DNA from: Apostichopus californicus | Lineage: Eukaryota > Echinodermata > Holothuroidea > Aspidochirotida > Stichopodidae | DNA length: 24,510 nucleotides | NCBI GenBank assembly: GCA_020650975.1 | Contig: JAIPMN010034534.1 | Span: 1-24,510 of the forward strand | Direction of reading: 5' to 3' | Part shown: piece by piece, positions 9,466-18,608 of the stretch | How the letters are laid out: each line of letters opens with the position of its first letter | Numbering within the stretch: the stretch's first letter is position 1 | Program-made: the position numbers and the translations under genes | Notes under the pieces: generated by a model | Database searches by the model: none | What the model was told of the DNA's origin: nothing | What the model saw: only the letters and a program-made list of their open reading frames with translations

Positions 9466-10160
9466 GTTATGTTCTCGTGGTTTTGAAAGAGTTTTCTGTT
9501 GACAAACAATGTGAAACTAATATGAAAGAGAAATTAGTCCCGCCACTGCTATAGTTGAAAACCCAACCTCAATATCTTGACCAGTTACGGATGCTTCAAT
9601 GTAACCTATTTTGACTGGCTAAACATTCAACTACCCCAAGAAGCTGGATCACAGAAAAGGGTCTGTGATGTCACCAGGGCAAAGGCTCTTCCAAGGCTTT
9701 AGTTAGGCTCTCATGATGTTCATCGTTGAAAACTGATAGGCCTAACATTTGAAATGTTTTCTTAACTGTCAAAGTTCTCGAGCTGTACTTAGAATTTCAT
9801 CAAACTGTGGATACATTATTGATAATTTATAAAGAGAAAACCAAAAACATTTTACTCTGAGTTCCCTGAAGACATAACCAATGCTGCTGTTGCCAGACGC
9901 ATTGACAAAATATCACATAATTTGAAAAAAAAGGAATCAATAAATTCTCGCTACAAAATGCTACGAGGATTTGGTTTTCGCCTAAAGATAGTTCAGCAAT
10001 TTGGCTAAGCAGTCAACTTTAGCCATCAGACTATCATTTTCATTTCTCCTATTTACAGATTTAACATTCCTTCCATACAAATGCTGTCCAAATATGCTGA
10101 TTTAATCATAAAATTTAATTTACGCTAAATGTAACAGTACGTATCGTGGCTCTAGAAGGA
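9466..10160. other. Non-coding spacer, nothing recognised
   Basis: No coding exon, RNA gene or clear repeat was recognised on either strand. Confidence 0.5.
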
Positions 10161-10162
10161 CT

Positions 10163-10403
10163 TTGCGCGAGTTTTCGATATTTCGACTTATACTCGTTTC
10201 AAACTTTCGAATTTTGCGTTTCGACAACTTTATTTCGAGATACCGATGTTTCGACTTTATTGTTTTGAGATTTCGATGTTTTGAAATTTCTATCTTTCAA
10301 TTATATCGACCTTTTCGTTTCGGATTGTGTTTTTCCAGACTTTGATGTTTCGACTATACTTCGTTTCGAGTTGTCGATGTTGAGATTTCGACTTTACGAG
10401 TGC
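10163..10403 (+). repeat. Degenerate TTTCGA-rich array
   Basis: The words 'tttcga', 'gatgtttcgac' and 'gagatttcga' recur every 10-25 bp across about 240 bp, for example 'ttcgatatttcgac', 'tttcgagataccgatgtttc' and 'gatgttgagatttcgac'. It is a decayed tandem repeat with no fixed period. The open frame through it is an artefact of composition. Confidence 0.7.
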
Positions 10404-10845
10404 AGACTATACCATGATGTAACTATACATGTGACTTGATTTGAGTGGTAAACGCATAAGCTATCTCAAAAAGTCCGAGGAAATTGTTCCCTTGTGCTGC
10501 ATCCCGAACACAAATTCCAGTTTTCGAATGTATTTCAAAGAGCAATTTTCAGTTATAGTTTCCTTACCTTTTAACTACGAAAAAACATAAAAGCAGAAAG
10601 GAAATTTTTGTGGACGGTTTTACCAAGAAAGACGATGGTGTTGCTTAATGTGTCTGAGATTTTTATAGTAAAAGCGTGTTTTGCTTTGATTTAGTGTAAG
10701 ATCAAGGAATATATAGAATACCCAACTGTAATCAGGTTACTAAATGAGCTTTTGGAGGGCATTTTGGTAACTCGACGCATGCATTACAGGCTGATTTGTG
10801 AATGAACTTTGATTTAGAATTTTAACATTTCCCAAATATGTGTTA
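10404..10845. other. Non-coding spacer, nothing recognised
   Basis: AT-rich DNA with no recognised feature, immediately left of the 323-bp tandem duplication. Confidence 0.45.
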
Positions 10846-11493
10846 TGTGATCCCTCGCTTGAGTTCTTTGTTCTCAACTTTCCTCTCTCTCTCTCCCTCT
10901 CTCTCTCTTAGTAAGTTTTTTTTTGTGCTGCATAATACTGAGAGATATCACGTGACATTATAGGCTGGTTTATTCTCCAGCTGCAACGAATGCATTATGT
11001 ATTGACTGTTATATAATTACAGGCTAAGATCATGTTTTGTATCTATGTTTCTTTCTATTCTAAGGGAATCGTGATCGATCTATATTCTGTGTCATGTGTA
11101 AAAAAATGAATGACTCAACCAAAAATGTAATATATTTGGTCATTTTTACAGTGTAAAAGACGAGTATGTGTGATCCCTCGCTTGAGTTCTTTGTTCTCAA
11201 CTTTCCTCTCTCTCTCTCCCTCTCTCTCTCTTAGTAAGTTTTTTTTGTGCTGCATAATACTGAGAGATATCACGTGACATTATAGGCTGGTTTATTCTCC
11301 AGCTGCAACGAATGCATTATGTATTGACTGTTATATAATTGCAGGCTAAGATCATGTTTTGTATCTATGTTTCTTTCTATTCTAAGGGACTCGTGATAGC
11401 TATATATATTCTGTGTCATGTGTAAAAAAACGAATGACTCAACCAAAAATGTAATATATTTGGTCATTTTTACAGTGTAAAAGACGAGTATGT
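10846..11493 (+). repeat. Two tandem copies of a ~323-bp unit
   Basis: Copy 1 is 10846-11168 and copy 2 is 11169-11493. They are almost identical from 'tgtgatccctcgcttgag' to 'aaaagacgagtatgt'. Differences are few: a T-run length, 'attacagg' versus 'attgcagg', and a local change at 'gaatcgtgatcgatc' versus 'gactcgtgatagc'. Each copy holds a CT microsatellite (near 10885-10909 and 11206-11231) and a 'cacgtg' E-box. The very high identity implies a recent duplication or an assembly artefact. Confidence 0.92.
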
Positions 11494-11771
11494 TGTCATT
11501 TTGTTACTATATATGTGGATGTCATAGTGACACTAGCACCCGACACCTTTGTAATTGTTTTCCTATTTTTAAGATCGTATCTCTGCCTTTTGGTTAAGAT
11601 CATGTGTAGCAATATTTTCTCATCTAGGGGGAATCATGATACACACCTGACGATGATCACATAGTCACAGTCTCGATGCAAGAGGAATGTGATTGAGAGA
11701 GGATCGGTCGTTTCGTTTTTTGGTTTTTCGTTCCCAGGCGGTTTGTTCTTGGGTTTATTCTTGGGTAAATT

Positions 11772-11848
11772 TATGAACGGGATTCTAACCAGTCACCTCT
11801 CGGTTACAAGCCCAGCGCTCTACCAGCTGAGTTATCCAGGCCATGAGC
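11772..11848 (-). pseudogene. tRNA-Thr(TGT)-like sequence, probably a SINE head
   Basis: On the minus strand, 'gcctggataactcagctggt' then 'agagcg' has a good A box. The arm 'ctggg cttgtaa ccgag' gives four of five stem pairs with anticodon TGT, and 'actggttagaatcccgt' supplies a T arm with a B box one base off consensus. The acceptor arms (GCCTGGA versus TCATAAA) do not pair and there is no terminator-like T run at the expected place. It is therefore a decayed tRNA or tRNA-derived SINE head and not a working tRNA. An A-rich tail ('aataaacccaagaacaaacc') follows on the minus strand. Confidence 0.6.
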
Positions 11849-11911
11849 GTTATGGTAAAGAGTTGAATTCAACTACCGTTAGGGCTGACGTCTGATGTTA
11901 ATGCCCCCTGC

Positions 11912-12030
11912 TGCAGTGTAGACTCATCCCACGTTACTATCTCGCCATGGCTATAGACTGATGGCCCACATCTGCAGAGTAGACTCCTCCCACTTTACTA
12001 TCTCGGCATGGCTATAGAATGATGGCCTCA
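11912..12030. repeat. Two tandem copies of a ~61-bp unit
   Basis: 'tgcagtgtagactcatccca' to 'atggcc' (from 11912) is followed by 'tgcagagtagactcctccca' to 'atggcctc' (from 11973). The copies share 'ctatctcg.catggctatag'. They lie just upstream (minus-strand sense) of the tRNA-like head and may belong to the same SINE family. Confidence 0.75.
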
Positions 12031-12600
12031 AGTTTGATCACCGTTTTGTCGCCATACGGCAGCAGAGGAAAATCCTCTGAGAGGTGGGAGCTCACAGTGT
12101 GTGATTCATGTGTACCTATCGGTGAAATAAAGTCGTAGCGCTCAAGCCAGTAAAGATAAAGTTTACATAATTTTATGGAGTTTCCGGGCAAATAAACAGG
12201 AGTTATAGAATCCGGTTCGTTACCCATAAGACTAGAGTTCTCAACCCATCGAGACGACACTTGATAGGGTTATGAAGCACGTACTAAAATTTCGAATACC
12301 TTAATTTTAAAGTTACGACTTCCTCTTGAGGACCACGCAAGTACAACTTATGAAAATGTTTGAGTAAATCTCAAGTTCATGTAGTGAAGAGAAAATAACA
12401 ATTCCAAACGTTTTACTTATACACTATAAATGTGTAATGAGTAACTGGTTAAACATTTCAAGTGCTAAATATTGCTACCACACGGGGCATTCCATTACAA
12501 CCTACAAAAATGTGTTTGTATTTGTCATGAGTGTACGGAAGCGTAAAAAGAACATGCACATGGACGAGTTATACATTTCAATAAACTTGTAAAGTTCTTA
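12031..12600. other. Non-coding stretch, nothing recognised
   Basis: An 82-codon minus frame (12012-12260) has ordinary amino-acid composition but no recognised motif, splice context or conservation that I can see. I do not call it a gene. Confidence 0.45.
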
Positions 12601-12607
12601 GCATTGT

Positions 12608-12930
12608 TTTCTTCAAAACGGTAAAATCGGAAAAATGTCCGTTTTGCGAACTTTGAACAAACTTGGCAAAATGTAAAATATATGTGATCAAATAACCGTT
12701 TTGACGCAATGAACTAAATGTTCAAAGCGGTCAAATCTGATAATAACCGTTTAACACCTGTAACTATTGTGACAAAACCTCAATTTTTCAAATAAGCTCG
12801 TTGCACAATTTACATTTTACAGCATCTTGACAAAACGTCGAAATCTGAAGAATAAAAAACTTGCGGTTTTGACGAGATGTACAAAATAACAAAACTCTAC
12901 AATTACCATTTTGCGCACTGTCTTGTTAGC
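12608..12930 (+). repeat. Degenerate CCGTTTTG-type array
   Basis: The words 'ccgttttgcgaactttgaac' (12650), 'ccgttttgacgcaatgaac' (about 12703), 'accgtttaacacctgtaact' (about 12747), 'gcggttttgacgagatgta' (about 12863) and 'ccattttgcgcactgt' recur, each followed by an AAATG/ACAAA-like stretch. Spacing is about 45-60 bp where the units are adjacent. This is a heavily decayed tandem repeat with no coding potential. Confidence 0.55.
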
Positions 12931-13092
12931 GAGTATTAAACCGGCAAGATTATTGTTCCCTTTTGCAAATGTGTGTAAATCGTTTATTGTGGTGTCTTTC
13001 CTACGCTTCCGTAATAATGCTCATTGACCGAATGTTACAAGACCATTCGAAAATAGAATCCTATATAAACGCGTACATTTAAAACTATTTGA

Positions 13093-14325
13093 TATTACAC
13101 AACAGCATAGACGGTCCTTTCCGAAAAATGTAAACATTTTGACATTTCTCACACTTCATAATTGTAAATTACCAAAACTTCCCTTGTATTTATTTTCTTA
13201 GAAAAAATAAAAACTGTTTGGAGTAACTACGAGATCAAATATTTCCCAGCATATTGTGTAACACTGGAAGCTCACTCAGCGTAATCCGTACGTTGCCTTT
13301 GATAGCGAAATGCTGGATCCACACACAGGCGTAAGTGTATATGTTGCTGGGGAGGGGAGAGGGGGGGGGCTTGGGTGACACCTTTTTAATAATGAAAACC
13401 TCTCCTACTGTCCCTTAGTATCAAGAAAGAGTAGTTGAATCAACATTTTGAAGAATGTAATTGTTTTAACAAAGTATTTAGAAGGGATAAATGTTGTCAC
13501 TATTAACTTTACAGTACATTTATGTTTATTATATATTACACAACAGCATAGACGGTGCTTTCCGAAAATTGTAAACATTTTGAAATTTTCACACTTGCAA
13601 AATTACCAATTCTTCCCTTGTATTTATTTCTTAGAAAAATTAAAAACTGTTTGGAGTAACTACGAGATCAAATATTTCCCAGCATATTGTGTAACACTGG
13701 AAGCTCACTCAGCGTAGTCCGTACGTTGCCTTTAATAGCGAAATGCTGGATTCACACACAGACTTAAGTGTATATATTGCTGGGGAGGGGAGGGGAGGGG
13801 GGCTAGGGCAAGGGCGTAGGAACCGGGGGGCTGGGGGCGCCAGCCCCCAGTGAAAAATATGGAGGGGCGGTAGTATCATTCCGCCCCCCCCCCCCGCTTC
13901 GCGAGTCAGAAACCCCTTTTTTCATTTCCAAATGAGAAAAAAATCTCATTTGGAGCACCAAATTGCATCTAAGGCCAGGTGAAAATGCAAAATTATTTAC
14001 AAAATGGAGTGGGTGTAAAAGTGTGCTATAATGCACCAAATTGCATCTGAGGCCACCTGGAAATGCAAAAAAATTCCAAAGGGGAGGGGGACATCCCCTC
14101 CCCTTAGACCCCTCCTCCAGGCCGGCCATCAGTCTTCAGCGTCCCCCCCCCCCACTCAAAAGTACCTTCCTACGCCACTGGGCTAGGGTGACACATTTTC
14201 AACAATGTATACCTCCCCTTTTGTCCTTTAGTACCAAGAAAGAGTAGTTGAATCAACATTTCGAAGAATGTAATTGTTTTAACAAAGTATTTAGAAGGAA
14301 GAAATGTTGTCACTATTTAGTTTAC
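13093..14325 (+). repeat. Two tandem copies of a ~441-bp unit, the second split by a hAT MITE
   Basis: Copy 1 is 13093-13533. Copy 2 runs from 13534 to about 14325 and is interrupted at 13809-14180. Shared landmarks in order are 'tattacacaacagcatagac', 'ttggagtaactacgagatca', 'ctcactcagcgta.tccgta', a G-rich run, 'ggct.gggtgacac', and 'aagaaagagtagttgaatca'. Divergence is a few percent with small indels. Copy 1 retains the uninterrupted form of the insertion site. Confidence 0.92.
13801..14188. mobile_element. hAT-type MITE with 8-bp target site duplication GGCTAGGG
   Basis: The element (13809-14180, 372 bp) is flanked by perfect 8-bp direct repeats GGCTAGGG at 13801-13808 and 14181-14188. 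Its ends are 'caagggcgtaggaacc' and the complement of 'cagtggcgtaggaaggtac', sharing GGCGTAGGAA. Eight-bp duplications and C-A-rich ends with a GGCGTAG core are the signature of hAT transposons. The interior holds G/C-rich subterminal runs, a 'aaatgagaaaaaaatctcattt'-like hairpin, and two direct copies of 'gcaccaaattgcatct.agg' (13954 and 14034). No transposase is encoded. Confidence 0.9.
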
Positions 14326-14579
14326 TTTGGTTATAGTTGTTTTTAATATTTTTATGCAATAGTAAATGTTCCTTGCTAAAGGGATATGTAGACCTATTCG
14401 ATATCATGTCGTGTCTGCCTACGTTTGTGTAGATGTGATGCATCGACTTGTAAACACGAAAATGCACAGACAATGTACATCATGATGGTTTTACTTACGT
14501 GTATAGGCCTACTTGATGTATGAATCCATCCTAGAGAGTTAGCTACATAAATATATCGTTTTATGGAGTGCAAGCGTCA
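14326..14579. other. Non-coding spacer, nothing recognised
   Basis: AT-rich sequence between the 441-bp duplication and the 'ggtcat' repeat. Confidence 0.4.
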
Positions 14580-15000
14580 TTTGAGGTCATCATAGGTAAA
14601 AGTCTGGAACTTAAGAAATCCAACAATTCCAATGGTCGGTTTGAACGATGCATATTTAGTGTGTGGATCCACGCTAGTGAATTATAAAGTCAGGGTTTCT
14701 TTGATGAAGTCAAAGGTCATTTGGGTTAAAAGTTTGTAAGCACCATACCTACACCAATATTAATTCAAGGATACTATTTAACCAGTACATTCTTAGTGTG
14801 TAGAACACCTCTACGTTAATGTGAAACAAATTTCTATTCTCTTCTGTGGACTCAGTGCGACGTAAGAGCACATTTTGAGGTCAGCGAACAGCAAAGCCTG
14901 AAACCCTTGTAAGCACAATAATTCCACACATTTGAACTAGTGGTAAAAAGGGTTATTTTGAGGTCAACCTGTGTACAAGTCTGGAAATCTTTGAAGCATG
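14580..15000 (+). repeat. Degenerate 'TTTGAGGTCA...AAAAGTCTGGAA' repeat
   Basis: Related segments begin near 14580 ('tttgaggtcatcataggtaa'), 14705 ('gaagtcaaaggtcatttggg'), 14873 ('ttttgaggtcagcgaacagc') and 14954 ('ttttgaggtcaacctgtgta'). Each is followed by 'aa.tctggaa' or 'cctgaaacccttgtaagcac'. 'ttagtgtgtggatccac' near 14657 recurs as 'cttagtgtgtagaacac' near 14791. The units are unequal and decayed. No coding frame. Confidence 0.6.
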
Positions 15001-15525
15001 ATACATCGAAATATTAAGCTCTGATGAACTCCATGTGCTTTTCTCCACCTAAATGCAAGAACCTCACTATACTGTCTATTGTTTGGAAAACTTGAGAGGA
15101 GATTAATGTTGACTTATGCTTTTCATTGGTCAATTACATTATGTTAGAAGGGTTGATTGAATGTGTGGAAGGGGTTTTCTTGAGGAGTATGGGATAATTA
15201 TAATCTTCGCAGCAAATTTCATTTCATTTTCATAAAAATTATTATTGGTTTTTGTTCTTCATCAGTCCATAAGGGTAAAAAAAGATTCAATAGGAATATT
15301 AAACATAAAGATGGGTAATGTACGAGGGAGTGGGATGTGGGTGGGCGGGGGTGCATTGTATTTGTGCAAAAGTGTAATATGCACCTTACTACAAGATCAA
15401 CCACATTTTTTATGCCTATTATCTCCTCTTGGGTCGACCAATAGCTAAATTATTGTTGCATGTTTTATAATAACCTAAGTTATAAGTGTAACTTAACAGG
15501 AAGTTAATTCATGAAGTTTTACTCA
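15001..15525. other. Non-coding stretch, nothing recognised
   Basis: Contains a G-rich stretch near 15328-15352 ('gtgggatgtgggtgggcggg'). No gene recognised. Confidence 0.45.
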
Positions 15526-15526
15526 T

Positions 15527-15865
15527 AGTTACAAGTATTGTAATTTTCATTAGTTCAGACACATTCACAGATCAAGTAATTCAAATGGGAAGAAAAATGC
15601 AGCTACCTTCCAATACTGATCTACTCCCTGTCAGATATTAGGTAATAATTTCACATATGGACGAAAATGTTCAGTTCTTATAAATAATATAGTTATAAAT
15701 GTAAGTATAGTATTTCTCAATAGTTCAGACATCACAGATCAAGTAATTCAATAGGGATGAACCATGCAGCTAACTTCCAATACTGATCTTCTCCCTGTCA
15801 GATATTAGGTAGTAAATTTCACTTACGGACGCAAATGTTCAGTTCTTATAAAAAATAACAATAAG
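15527..15865 (+). repeat. Two tandem copies of a ~170-bp unit
   Basis: 'gttcagac' at 15553 and 15723 marks the period. Both copies continue 'cacagatcaagtaattcaa', 'ccttccaatactgatct' or 'acttccaatactgatct', 'tccctgtcagatattaggta' and 'aatgttcagttcttataaa'. The exact ends are uncertain by about 10 bp. Confidence 0.88.
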
Positions 15866-17230
15866 AATCCATATAATATGATGTAATCATAACAAAACTG
15901 TATTGATTCAATTATTTTTGTTATATTGTTCATATTCCTTCTTTCTCTTGGACATCATTTTACTTGTTGATGCACAATAAAAAGAAAATCTACAAAAAAA
16001 GGAAAAACAATCTGTAATACCACTCTGCTAAAGAATGAGTTTATCATAAAGGTAGTTGCTTAGGTTATGGGGAGCAAAGTTCACTCAAGGTGATCCAGAG
16101 AGCTACAGTATGTTGGTACATACTGGATATTGATAACTTATAAGGCTAATGAAAATGGTACACCTTTTCACATCATCATAGGGTATTAAGGAAAATAGGC
16201 ATAGGGACAGAAAAGTACACCACCAGCTCTATTAACACTTTTGTAAGGGAAAAAAAGATTTTCATTGGATAAAAAGAAAATAAGTTGGACACAGTTTGGT
16301 ATCTTCCTTTGAAGAATGCTGGACTTTGTGGTCCAGTTTCACTGTATACTTATCATTAAATCACACCAAGAAAGAAAACATCCAATTGGTCAGTGCTTTC
16401 CTACCAGTGGGTAAGTTACCCCTAGATCAAATGATTAATTCCTCTCTCTTTTGTTGGGGGGGGGGGGCGGTTGAGAGGAGTACATGGCTCTTTTGTTGAC
16501 AGCAAGAAAAAGAAATGATATCGTTGAAACATATGGTAGATTCATTGGTTCAGGCCTCTTTGTATGTTCTTGTACTATGTAAGATTGCTGTGATGTACTT
16601 TAGTGTATGACCATATAACTAACAGTGAAATACACTTACTACACAAGGCAACCAAATTAATTGGTTCTTTTTCTTCCAACGGAGTGTAATGTCTGTTCTA
16701 CATAGATAGGACATGTGGGCGGAGTATGGGCTTGGAAAAAAGGGCATTTTGGGTAACGGTTACAAAATGCTTAGGAATCGCTGGCCTATGCCCACCCTAC
16801 ACACCTCATTAGTTCAAGACAACCACATTATCCTGACAGACTGTGTAACAATCACCAACCATTGTACGAGCAAGCCTAGATATTGGATGACTGATGTCTC
16901 CATTACTACATTAGTTAGCAGTTTGATGCTGTCCCAAAAAACAATATGTTCAAAGGTTTCTTAACATTAACACAAATACTATTTTTCTCTTTCCAATAAA
17001 TAAAAGAAGATTAAGGCAGTTATCAAATGCTCTCCAACCATTTCAAATATGAAAAGTTTTAAATGAACCTTATTCATAATATAAAAGCAGGGTTTTTTGT
17101 TTTTCATGAAAAGATATCATAGGTGGTTAATTAAGCACATCTATAGCAATCTTTTATTTTTTAGTTATATTTGAATAACTTAGTAAAACTGTCAATAAAT
17201 TGCCGAAAGCTACTTTCATATCATGGTCAA
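15866..17230. other. Non-coding stretch, nothing recognised
   Basis: AT-rich sequence with a 13-G run near 16456-16468. An 83-codon plus frame (16713-16964) has no recognised motif. I could not identify any exon or RNA gene on either strand. Confidence 0.5.
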
Positions 17231-17257
17231 ACCAAATTTTTAAGCCTAGTTCATTAC

Positions 17258-17480
17258 GTTGTGTCCTTGGGCAAGATGCTTTATCTCACTTGCCTCTCTC
17301 CACCCAGAGTTTAAATGGGTACCTGTGAGGTAACTTGTCATTGTGCGTAGTATATAACTGCTGCCGACTGGAGGGATTGTCTATGGGACAGGTTATCATT
17401 GACCAGGGGTAATATAACATCTGTAAAGCGCTTTGAGACCTATCGCTGGTGTAAAGCGCTATATATATAGAAAGGAAATA
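17258..17480 (+). mobile_element. Widespread SINE / LINE-tail type repeat ending in AAAGCGCTATATA
   Basis: The order 'cgttgtgtccttgggcaaga', 'tgcctctctccaccca', 'taaatgggtacctgtgaggt', 'tgtaaagcgctttgagacct' and 'tgtaaagcgctatatatata' is characteristic of an interspersed repeat common in marine animal genomes. The 3' end has a direct repeat GTAAAGCGCT (near 17422 and 17452) followed by an AT-rich tail 'aaatattaatattaa'. I recognise the type from general familiarity and cannot fix the family name. Orientation is taken from the AT-rich tail. Confidence 0.65.
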
Positions 17481-17724
17481 TTAATATTAAACTCTATGCT
17501 TTCATCTGACATATAAGAGCATGACTAAATGTCTGCTTATATATGCACAACGATGCATTAACTACTTACCAATTATACAACTAAATTGTCTTACGTTCCT
17601 CTTAGAATGGACTTTAAATGGAGGACAGGTGTTTGGCAAAGGTTTTACTTATCCCTACATTACTATAGGAGACCAAATTCAGAGCCTTCCAACCTGCTAC
17701 ACAAAATTTGAATACTAACTTTGT

Positions 17725-18345
17725 TGTGCTATGGAATTGAAATGTATTGTCTCTTAAAATAACTCTATTGCAGACCATACCACAATTAACTTCCAATTGA
17801 CTTGAAATATTTAATGTTGTACAGTGCAATTCAGGTTCTACTATTTGAGCCAATAGCAGTACATGTGTGCTATGGTATTGAAGTATATTCTCTCTTAAAA
17901 GAACTTTATTGCAGACCATAGCACAGTTAACTTCCAATCGACATGAAATATTTAATGTTGTACAGTACAATTCAGGTTCAACTGTTTGAGCATGATTCCA
18001 ATAACAGTACATGTGTGCTAGGATATTGAAGTGTATACTCTCTCCAAAGAACTCTATTGCAGACCATACCATAATTAACTTCCAATTGACATGAAATATT
18101 TAATGTTATACAGTGCAATTCAGGTTCCAATCTTTGAGCCTGATGTATAGTGGTCAAAAATGCCAAGATACTGTACAGTTAACATGCTTATACCATGGCT
18201 AATGGGAAACTGCTCTCGGAAACCAAACACACCTATGCATAACCACTTTCAAAGAGCAGCACGTATGTGCTTTGGTATTGAAGTGTGTTCCCTCAAAATA
18301 ACTCTATTGTATAACATACCACAGTCACAGTCAAATTGACATGAA
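17725..18345. repeat. Four-copy tandem array of a ~141-148-bp unit
   Basis: Units start at 17725, 17866, 18014 and 18266, each with 'tgtgct' then 'attgaa.t.tatt'. They share 'ctattgcagaccatac', 'cttccaattgacatgaaata' and 'tttaatgtt.tacagtgcaa'. The third and fourth units are separated by about 100 bp of unrelated sequence, and the fourth is shortened. The array lies just 3' of the USP14 stop codon in that gene's direction. The long minus frame across it (17614-18072) is repeat-driven and is not a gene. Confidence 0.88.
18099..18104 (-). terminator. Candidate poly(A) signal ATTAAA for USP14
   Basis: On the minus strand, ATTAAA lies about 330 bp past the USP14 stop. It is part of the tandem array, so each unit offers a similar hexamer, and an AATAAA occurs at 17905-17910. 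Which one is used cannot be told from sequence. Confidence 0.3.
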
Positions 18346-18432
18346 TGAAATACAACAAAAAATTGAAAAGCTTATTGAATGGCTTATCCCATTGCTGTTA
18401 GTAAGATAAATGCTATTGTTTATCTTGGATAT

Positions 18433-18608
18433 TCAGGACTCAACCTTTGCTGACTCTTTCCCTTCCTCCGTGAGGTATTTCTCCTCCACACTCCGAGGGC
18501 CGTACAAGAGGACATAAGCGCAGTGCCAGTCACCGCCTCCTGAGAGTCTCAAGATGTCTTCTGAAGTCACAGGAGATACATCATCGTCATCAAACTTAAT
18601 CCATTCAT
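18433..18608 (-). CDS. USP14: USP14 terminal exon (catalytic Asp, C-terminus, stop)
   Basis: 176 bp including TGA at 18433-18435, phase 1 in behind 'tctctctataccag'. It codes EWIKFDDDDVS (the first Asp after Phe is the expected catalytic Asp), EDILRLSGGGDWHCAYVLL and YGPRSVEEKYLTEEGKESAK with a short end. The core is nearly identical to vertebrates. The tail after YGPR is about 20 residues and rich in Glu and Lys. Confidence 0.96.

Noticed and set aside
11772..11848. A functional tRNA-Thr gene
   Set aside because: The acceptor stem does not pair, the T and anticodon stems each have a mismatch and no terminator follows. It fits a SINE head.
12012..12260. 82-codon minus-strand frame with ordinary composition
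   Set aside because: No family, no splice sites matched to neighbours and overlap with the 61-bp repeat. Kept only as a note.
13350..13375. G-rich runs as a special regulatory element
   Set aside because: Long G runs also occur at 13781-13800, 16456, 19168 and 20826, mostly within or beside repeats. Only the 19168 tract has regular enough spacing to list.
13803..14247. Two overlapping Pro/Gly-rich open frames on opposite strands
   Set aside because: Both come from the G/C-rich ends of the hAT MITE. The composition explains the open frame.
17614..18072. A 152-codon minus-strand open frame
   Set aside because: It spans the ~145-bp tandem array and its translation repeats with the array. It has no start context or known family.
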